From contig CAJYIX010000010.1 of assembly GCA_913775315.1 (NCBI GenBank), positions 62,001 to 126,000 of the forward strand: a stretch of DNA of 64,000 bases. Reading direction: 5' to 3'. A program made the position numbers and the translations under genes. Within the stretch, counting starts at the first letter, position 1. Each line of letters starts with the position of its first letter. The notes under the pieces were generated by a model that worked only from the letters and a program-made list of their open reading frames with translations, made no database searches and was not told where the DNA came from. Source of the DNA: an uncultured Sphingomonas sp. GTDB lineage: Bacteria > Pseudomonadota > Alphaproteobacteria > Sphingomonadales > Sphingomonadaceae. This document shows, piece after piece, positions 58,722-64,000 of this stretch.

Positions 58722-59810
58722 TCAGAGCCCCAGTTCGGCCATCTCCACCACGCGGTGCTCGCGCGCGCTCAGTTCCGCCGCGGCGCCGATCGCGACGGCG
58801 CGCAGGCCGTCTTCGGCGCTGACCTGTACCGACCCCTCGCCGCGCACGGCGGCGGCAAAGGCTTCGTGCTGGTAGTAGGTCGCGCCGTGATGCGAGCCGG
58901 CCGCCATCGCCGCCGGATCGACCGCGACGTGCCGGCGCTCGACCGCCTTGGGCATGCCGAACCCGGTGCGCGGCGAAAACACGAGGTCGCCGGGCGGGAT
59001 CAGCACGTCGAGCCGGGCCTTGTCGCCGGTCGCTGCCATTTCCTCCTGATGCTCGGCCCCCTCCGCGAACATCGACAGGTCGAGCATCGCGCGCACGCCG
59101 TTGGCGAAATCGACGACGGTGTAGCTGTTGTCGATGATGTCGGGCCGCTCGCCGCCGTACCGCTCTTCCAGATGGTTCACATCCATGCTGCCAGAGCAAT
59201 AGACGCGCACCGGCTCTGCCGCGACGATCAGGCGCATGAGGTCGAAGAAATGGCAGCATTTCTCGACCATCGTCCCGCCCGTATTGCGCGAAAAGCGGTT
59301 CCAGTCGCCGACCTTGGGCAGGAAGGGGAAGCGGTGCTCGCGGATCGACAGCATCCTAAGCCGGCCGATCCGCCCGCCATGCACCTCCTCGATGAAGGCG
59401 GCGGCGGGGGGCATGAAGCGGTATTCCATCCCCGTCCAGAACGGCGCGGCGCGGTCCGCCGCGCGCTCCACGATCCAGCGGGCATCCTCCATCGTCGTCG
59501 CCAGCGGCTTTTCGCACAGGATCGCGGCATCAGTGGTGAAGAGCGGTTCGAGCACCGCGCGGTGCGTGAAATTGGGGGAGGCGACGACGACGGCATCGAC
59601 CCGCGCCTCGCGCGCCATGGCCTCGGCGCTCGAATACGCCTCGACCCCGGCCGCCCGGTCGCCGAGCGCGGTGCGTGCCCAGTCGAGCGAGGACGGCGTC
59701 GGATCGGCGATCGCCACCACCTCGGCCCCGGGCAGGATGGCGAGGTTGCGCAGGTGCTCGACCCCCATCATCCCCGTGCCGACGATGCCGTAGCGAATGG
59801 TTGAAGCCAT
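58722..59810 (-). CDS. Gfo/Idh/MocA family NAD(P)-dependent oxidoreductase
   Basis: A 362-residue sugar/inositol-type dehydrogenase. The Rossmann fold starts YGIVGTGMMGVEHLRNL. The characteristic catalytic motif is AILCEKPLATT (Glu100-Lys101-Pro102). The C-terminal beta-sheet domain (EYRFMPPAAAFIEEVHGGRIG; GGTMVEKCCHFFDLMRLIVA) carries the likely substrate His/Tyr residues. It is divergent from an aldo/keto reductase gene with a 29-bp gap, suggesting shared control. Substrates in this family are mostly sugars, inositols or derived acids. Confidence 0.88.
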   Translation of the reverse strand: MASTIRYGIVGTGMMGVEHLRNLAILPGAEVVAIADPTPSSLDWARTALGDRAAGVEAYSSAEAMAREARVDAVVVASPNFTHRAVLEPLFTTDAAILCEKPLATTMEDARWIVERAADRAAPFWTGMEYRFMPPAAAFIEEVHGGRIGRLRMLSIREHRFPFLPKVGDWNRFSRNTGGTMVEKCCHFFDLMRLIVAAEPVRVYCSGSMDVNHLEERYGGERPDIIDNSYTVVDFANGVRAMLDLSMFAEGAEHQEEMAATGDKARLDVLIPPGDLVFSPRTGFGMPKAVERRHVAVDPAAMAAGSHHGATYYQHEAFAAAVRGEGSVQVSAEDGLRAVAIGAAAELSAREHRVVEMAELGL

Positions 59811-59839
59811 GGTGCAATCCCTACTATGAGGCTGGGCGT

Positions 59840-60733
59840 ATGACGCAACTCATTCCCGATCGCCAGCCCCGCCGCCTCGGCCGGAGCGCTCTTGAAGTAT
59901 CCCCGCTTGCTTGGGGCATGTGGCGGCTGGATGGCAGCGTCGCCGAGGTGCGCGCGCGGATCGACGCCGCGCTGGAGGCTGGGATCACGCTGTTCGATAC
60001 CGCGGATATCTACGGCTTCGGCTCGCCGATTGGGTTCGGCGGGGCGGAGGCGCTGTTCGGACAGGCGCTGGCCGAGGATGCCTCGCTGCGCGACCGCATG
60101 GTGATCGCGACCAAGGGCGGGATCACCCCGCCGCGCCCCTATGATTCGAGCGCCGACTATCTCGCCGCCGCCTGCGACGCCTCGCTCCGGCGGTTGGGGA
60201 TCGACGTCATCGACCTGTACCAGATTCACCGCCGCGACTTCCTGACCCACCCGCAGGAGGTTGCCGCCGCGCTCACCCGGCTGGTCGAGGCGGGCAAGGT
60301 CCGCGCGCTCGGCGTCTCGAACCACAGCCCGGCCGAGCTGTCGGCGCTCCAGCATTTCCTGGATTTCCCGATCGTCTCGACCCAGCCCGAGTTTTCGCCG
60401 CTCAGGGTCGCGCCGCTCTACGACGGCACGCTCGATCAGGCGATGGCGGACGATATCGCGGTGCTCGCCTGGTCGCCGCTCGGCGGCGGGCGGCTGACCG
60501 ATCCGGCGCATCCGGCGGCGAAGCTGCTTGCCGAGCAGGGCGCGGCTTATGACACCGACGCGGTCGCTGCGGCGCTCAGCTGGGCGATGGTCCATCCCGC
60601 GCGGATCATCCCGATCGTCGGCTCGCAGAACCCCGCCCGCATCCGCGCCGCTGCCGACGCGCTTCGCGTCGAGTGGACGCGCGACCAATGGTATGCGGTG
60701 ATGCAGGCGGGCACGGGCGAGCCGCTGCCATGA
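59840..60733 (+). CDS. Aldo/keto reductase
   Basis: A 297-residue NAD(P)H-dependent TIM-barrel oxidoreductase. The AKR tetrad is Asp53, Tyr58 (FDTADIYGFGSP), Lys92 (VIATKGGI) and His130 (DLYQIHRRDF). Cofactor binding is in AWSPLGGGRLTDP and IIPIVGSQNPARIRAAADAL. ATG 59840. The stop overlaps the start of the monooxygenase gene by four bases (ATGA), so the two enzymes are probably made together. A sugar or aldehyde substrate is likely. Confidence 0.88.
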   Translation: MTQLIPDRQPRRLGRSALEVSPLAWGMWRLDGSVAEVRARIDAALEAGITLFDTADIYGFGSPIGFGGAEALFGQALAEDASLRDRMVIATKGGITPPRPYDSSADYLAAACDASLRRLGIDVIDLYQIHRRDFLTHPQEVAAALTRLVEAGKVRALGVSNHSPAELSALQHFLDFPIVSTQPEFSPLRVAPLYDGTLDQAMADDIAVLAWSPLGGGRLTDPAHPAAKLLAEQGAAYDTDAVAAALSWAMVHPARIIPIVGSQNPARIRAAADALRVEWTRDQWYAVMQAGTGEPLP

Positions 60734-61803
60734 GCGCGCTGCCCCCCTGTGAGGTCAGCTGGTTCTCGGCGCTCTGCGACGACGATTACGAGTTTCTCGG
60801 CGTCCCCGACCCGAAGCTCAAATCGAGCTTCGAGCATTGCCGCGACATCGTGCTCCAGGCCGAAAGCGGGGGGTTCGACAATATCCTGCTTCCCTCCGGC
60901 TATGCGCTGGGGATCGACACCACCGCATTTGCCGCGGCGATCGCGGTGCTGGTGAAGCGCATCCGCCTGTTGATGGCGGTGCGGATCGGCGAAAGCTGGC
61001 CGCCGCAGCTCGCGCGGCAGATCGCGACGATCGACCGGCTGCTCGGGGGACGCCTGACCGTCAACATCATCTCCAGCGACCTGCCCGGCGAGACGCTGGA
61101 GAGCGGCCCCCGCTATGCCCGCACGGTCGAGGCGATGCGCATCCTGCGCACGCTGCTGAACGGCGAGCATCTGGTCCATCGCGGCGAGTTCTGGAATCTC
61201 GACCTCGATCCGGCGGGGGTGACGACCGTCTCGGGCAAGTGTCCGCCCATCTATTTCGGCGGCCTGTCGCCCGCGGCGCGAGAGGCCGCGGCGGAAGGGG
61301 CGGACGTGTACCTGATGTGGCCCGACACGATCGAGGGGGTGCGCGGCATCGTCGCCGACCTTAGTGCCCGCGCCGCGGCGAAGGGGCGCACCCTGAAGTT
61401 CGGCTACCGCGTCCATGTCGTCGTGCGCGAGACCGAGGCGGAGGCGCGTGCCGCCGCCGACCGGCTGCTGTCGAAGCTCGACGCCGCGACCGGGGCGGCG
61501 ATCCGCGCCAAGTCGCTCGACAGCCAGTCGGCGGGCGTCGCGCGCCAGGCCGAACTGCGCGAGGAAGCCGAGCGGCAAGACGGCTATATCGAGGCCAATC
61601 TGTGGACCGGCATCGGCCGCGCCCGTTCCGGCTGCGGCGCGGCGATCGTCGGCGATCCCGACCAGGTGCTCGCCAAGCTGAATGCGTACCGGGCCGAGGG
61701 GATCGAGGCGTTTATCCTCTCGGGCTATCCGCATGCGGCGGAAGCGGACCTGTTCGCGCGGCATGTGCTGCCGAGGCTTGATCATGGGCCGCTCGATGTC
61801 TGA
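60730..61803 (+). CDS. SsuD-like FMNH2-dependent sulfonate monooxygenase (LLM family)
   Basis: A 357-residue flavin-dependent TIM-barrel oxygenase. It aligns by eye with E. coli alkanesulfonate monooxygenase SsuD through most of its length: LARQIATIDRLLGGRLTVNI, PPIYFGGLSPAA, and the C-terminal LWTGIGRARSGCGAAIVGD and FILSGYPHAAEADL. The active-site pair R-x-H is present (Arg227, His229, in FGYRVHVVVRETEAEA) and Arg299 lines up with SsuD Arg297. The Cys54 of SsuD is not conserved. Such enzymes cleave C-S bonds with an FMN reductase, not seen here. Start ATG 60730 overlaps the AKR gene. Confidence 0.88.
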   Translation: MSALPPCEVSWFSALCDDDYEFLGVPDPKLKSSFEHCRDIVLQAESGGFDNILLPSGYALGIDTTAFAAAIAVLVKRIRLLMAVRIGESWPPQLARQIATIDRLLGGRLTVNIISSDLPGETLESGPRYARTVEAMRILRTLLNGEHLVHRGEFWNLDLDPAGVTTVSGKCPPIYFGGLSPAAREAAAEGADVYLMWPDTIEGVRGIVADLSARAAAKGRTLKFGYRVHVVVRETEAEARAAADRLLSKLDAATGAAIRAKSLDSQSAGVARQAELREEAERQDGYIEANLWTGIGRARSGCGAAIVGDPDQVLAKLNAYRAEGIEAFILSGYPHAAEADLFARHVLPRLDHGPLDV

Positions 61804-61809
61804 TCGCGC

Positions 61810-63042
61810 GTGAAAATCTCCCCCGCCCGCGCGTGGCTGCTGTTCGCGCTCCTTTGCGCGGCGGGCATCTTCAATGCGATGGATCGGCCGATCATCGCGA
61901 TCCTGAAGCCCGACATGTCGGCCGAGTTCGGCTGGAGCGACGCCGATTTCGGCCGCCTGGCGGCGATCACGCAATTCGCCGCGGCATGCTCGTTCCTGTT
62001 CACCGGTTGGATGATCGACCGGCTGGGCGTCCGCCGTTCGATGCTGGTCGGCGTCACCGCATGGAGCATCGCCGCCGCCGCGCATGGCTGGGCCTCGACC
62101 GGGTGGCAGGTGGTCGCCGCGCGCATCGGCCTTGGCGCGACGGAGGCGGTGCAGACGCCGCTTACGATCAAGACCGTCGCGACATTGTTCGGTACGAAGC
62201 TGCGCAGCCTCGCCATCGGGGCGGGGACGCTTATCGGCGCGCTGGGCACGATCGCGCTGCCGTTCTTCATCCCGTTCCTGGCCGCCAACTGGGGCTGGCG
62301 GGGGTCGCTGATCTTTGCCGGGGCGGGCGGATTCGTCATCCTCGCGCTCTGGTGGATCGCCGCGCGCGGGATCGTGTTCGACGACAAGGCGGAGGACCCC
62401 GCGCTCGATTATGCCGATGATGGCCGCCCCTACGGCCCGATCCTGACCGAGCGGCGGACCTGGGCGATCGTCGTGGCGAAGGCGATTTCGGATTCGACCT
62501 GGTGGCTGCTCAATTTCTGGCTGCCCGATTTCTATCGCCGTGTCTTCGGCCTCTCGACCGAGGGGCTGGCCAAGCCGCTGGCGATCGCGTTCCTGGGCTC
62601 GGGCCTCGGCGCGCTGTTCGCCGGGTGGCTGTCGGGCCGGCTGATCGAGCGCGGCTGGGCGCCTTTGCGGGTGCGGCGCGCGGTGATGCTGGGGTCGGCG
62701 CTGCTGGTGCTGCCGGTGCCGGTGGTGCTGGGATTCGGCAACCTCTGGGCCGTCGCGACGATGATGGGCGTCGTGCTCGCCGCGCATCAGGGCTTTTCGC
62801 TCAGCATCTTCGCGACGATAACCGACATCGTGCCGCGGTCGAAGGTGGGACGCGTGACCGCGTTCGGTGCCTTCTGCGGCAATCTCGGCGGCGTGGCGAT
62901 CGTGTGGGTGACGGGCGAGGTGCTGGCGGGGGGCGCGGGGTATGTGCCCGTGTTCGTGTTCGCCGCCGTCTCCTACCTGATCGCGTTCGCCTGGCTGCGC
63001 GTCATGCTGCCCGCGGGGCCTAAAGCCGCGGTGGAGGGCTGA
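61810..63042 (+). CDS. MFS transporter, anion:cation symporter (ACS/hexuronate) type
   Basis: A 410-residue permease with about 12 helices, GTG start 6 nt after the monooxygenase. ACS-type features are the N-terminal NAMDRPIIAILKPDMSAEFG, GWMIDRLGVRRSMLVGVTAW and GLGATEAVQTPLTIKTVATL. The C-terminal half contains DSTWWLLNFWLPDFYRRVFG and PRSKVGRVTAFGAFCGNLGG. Members carry organic anions such as hexuronates, tartrate or sulfonates. It probably moves the substrate, or a product, of the adjacent oxidoreductases. Confidence 0.87.
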   Translation: MKISPARAWLLFALLCAAGIFNAMDRPIIAILKPDMSAEFGWSDADFGRLAAITQFAAACSFLFTGWMIDRLGVRRSMLVGVTAWSIAAAAHGWASTGWQVVAARIGLGATEAVQTPLTIKTVATLFGTKLRSLAIGAGTLIGALGTIALPFFIPFLAANWGWRGSLIFAGAGGFVILALWWIAARGIVFDDKAEDPALDYADDGRPYGPILTERRTWAIVVAKAISDSTWWLLNFWLPDFYRRVFGLSTEGLAKPLAIAFLGSGLGALFAGWLSGRLIERGWAPLRVRRAVMLGSALLVLPVPVVLGFGNLWAVATMMGVVLAAHQGFSLSIFATITDIVPRSKVGRVTAFGAFCGNLGGVAIVWVTGEVLAGGAGYVPVFVFAAVSYLIAFAWLRVMLPAGPKAAVEG

Positions 63043-63117
63043 CCAAAGAGAACTATATTCCCATAAGAGCACTCGGGTTTAAGAGGGCCGACGATCAAGG
63101 GACGAGGGGGATTGCCG

Positions 63118-64000
63118 ATGACAACCGCATTCGCACGCACGCTGACCGCCGCGATGGTGCTGGCGCTCGCCAATACCTCGACCGCCGCGCTGGCGCAGCA
63201 GACGCCGCCGCCCGCTGCCGAGCCGGAAGCGGAAGAGGGCCGCGCGGACATCGTCGTCACCGCGCAGAAGCGCGAGGAACGGCTTCAGGACGTGCCGATC
63301 GCCGTCTCCGTCGTGCCGGGCAGCCTGATCGCCAACCAGGGCGGCATCAACCTCGAGAGCGCGCAGTATCTCGTCCCCACGCTCAATTTCCGCAAATCGG
63401 GCACCAGCCTTAACCAGTCGCTGTTCCTGCGCGGCGTCGGCACCTCGACCTTTTCGATCGCGGGCGAGCCGTCGGTGTCCACGGTCATCGACGGCGTCGT
63501 CTATTCGCGCGCGGGCGAGGCGTTCAGCGACCTGGTCGACATCGACCGTATCGAGGTGCTGCGCGGGCCGCAGGGCACGCTGTTCGGCAAGAATGCCTCC
63601 GCCGGCGTCATCAACATCGTCAGCAGGAAGCCGGGTCGCGAGCTCGCCGGCTATGCCGAGGGCGGCTTCTATTTCGACAACGGCACCGAATATCGCGCGC
63701 GCGCGGCGATCGACGTACCGCTGGGGGAGAGAGCGGCGACGCGGATCACCGGCTTCTACAGCGACTACGACGGCAACTTGTTCAACGACGCGCCCGGCGT
63801 TCAGGATCGGGTGAACGGCTTCAAGCGCTGGGGCGTGCGCGGCACCCTCGTCGCCGATCCGACGCCGGACGTCACGATCACGCTGATCGGCGACTATCGC
63901 AAGGCGCGCGACAATTGCTGTGCCGAGGTGATCGGCACGACGCCCACCAACCTCGCCGCACAGATCCTGCCGACGCAGCAGGGCACGGAGACGCGGACGG
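63118..64000 (+). CDS. TonB-dependent receptor, N-terminal part (cut by window end)
   Basis: The first 294 codons of an outer-membrane receptor. It has a signal peptide (MTTAFARTLTAAMVLALANT, cleavage near ALA-QQ at residue 27), a TonB box-like ADIVVTAQKREERLQDVPIA, and a plug domain with SLFLRGVGTSTFSIAGEPSV and IEVLRGPQGTLFGKNASAGV. The start of the barrel follows. The reading frame runs open to base 64000, so the stop is outside. Start ATG 63118. It lies 75 bp after the MFS gene; the gap shows no clear operator. It belongs to the sphingomonad catabolic-type receptors. Confidence 0.92.
   Translation, partial: MTTAFARTLTAAMVLALANTSTAALAQQTPPPAAEPEAEEGRADIVVTAQKREERLQDVPIAVSVVPGSLIANQGGINLESAQYLVPTLNFRKSGTSLNQSLFLRGVGTSTFSIAGEPSVSTVIDGVVYSRAGEAFSDLVDIDRIEVLRGPQGTLFGKNASAGVINIVSRKPGRELAGYAEGGFYFDNGTEYRARAAIDVPLGERAATRITGFYSDYDGNLFNDAPGVQDRVNGFKRWGVRGTLVADPTPDVTITLIGDYRKARDNCCAEVIGTTPTNLAAQILPTQQGTETRT

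Noticed and set aside
63043-63117. LacI-type operator before the second TonB receptor
   Set aside because: The gap is somewhat AT-rich but holds no palindrome comparable to the sites at 39.3 kb.

Overview
The window reads as a contiguous piece of core chromosome from a GC-rich alphaproteobacterium of the sphingomonad group, most likely Sphingomonas or a close relative. The evidence is the strong G/C bias at third codon positions, the many GTG starts, and typical alphaproteobacterial gene neighbourhoods: nuoI-N followed by birA, coaX and rnj; isoaspartyl methyltransferase-like gene, tolC, popZ and valS; lptB-rpoN. TonB-dependent receptors are also linked to tryptophan-halogenase-like genes. 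I found no tRNA, rRNA, CRISPR array, transposase or phage gene. Coding density is very high and no gene-free stretch exceeds about 200 bases.

Layout. 1-6250: the end of the complex I operon (nuoI end, J, K, L, M, N). 6247-9718: biotin ligase, type III pantothenate kinase, RNase J and a small DUF1467 membrane protein, apparently co-transcribed with nuo. 9723-12781 (minus): a DUF1080 lipo/secreted protein and a large membrane-anchored coiled-coil protein. 12853-20560: an Hpt-like protein without the phospho-accepting histidine, an isoaspartyl-methyltransferase-like protein, a TolC-type channel, the polar organiser PopZ, a LOV-domain hybrid histidine kinase and ValS. 20565-20666: a nested palindromic repeat. 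20755-25008: MHS transporter, alanine racemase, glucose-6-phosphate isomerase. 25051-30286: aminopeptidase P, APC permease and S9 oligopeptidase (peptide use). 30283-36407: Lnt, MetK, LptB, RpoN and a Crp/Fnr regulator. 36504-38001: ribosomal protein L33, a degenerate GDT1-like protein and Dps.

38023-48329 is the most interesting accessory locus. A sugar-type MFS transporter is divergent from a TonB-dependent receptor, two tryptophan-halogenase-like flavoproteins flanking a SapC protein and a cupin/JmjC-like protein, and a LacI regulator. The shared 190-bp promoter region holds two GAACGTTC palindromes and one TTAGCGCTAA palindrome, candidate operators for the LacI protein. The genes from the first halogenase to the second overlap by a few bases and look translationally coupled.

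48495-58581 (minus): a small lipoprotein, three small overlapping genes, and the complete high-affinity potassium system kdpFABC-kdpDE. The kdp genes are preceded by an unlisted 27-codon membrane ORF and a TorF-type porin. 58722-64000: a second accessory cluster with a Gfo/Idh/MocA oxidoreductase, an aldo/keto reductase, an SsuD-like FMNH2-dependent monooxygenase, an ACS-type MFS transporter and a TonB-dependent receptor cut by the window end. Its gene content suggests uptake and oxidative attack of a sulfonate, possibly a sulfosugar; this is a hypothesis.

Several features are too short for routine ORF calling: mini-ORFs whose stops overlap the nuoJ and rnj starts by 4 nt, kdpF (29 aa) and its 27-aa neighbour. 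birA appears to have no ATG/GTG/TTG start that keeps its conserved N-terminus.
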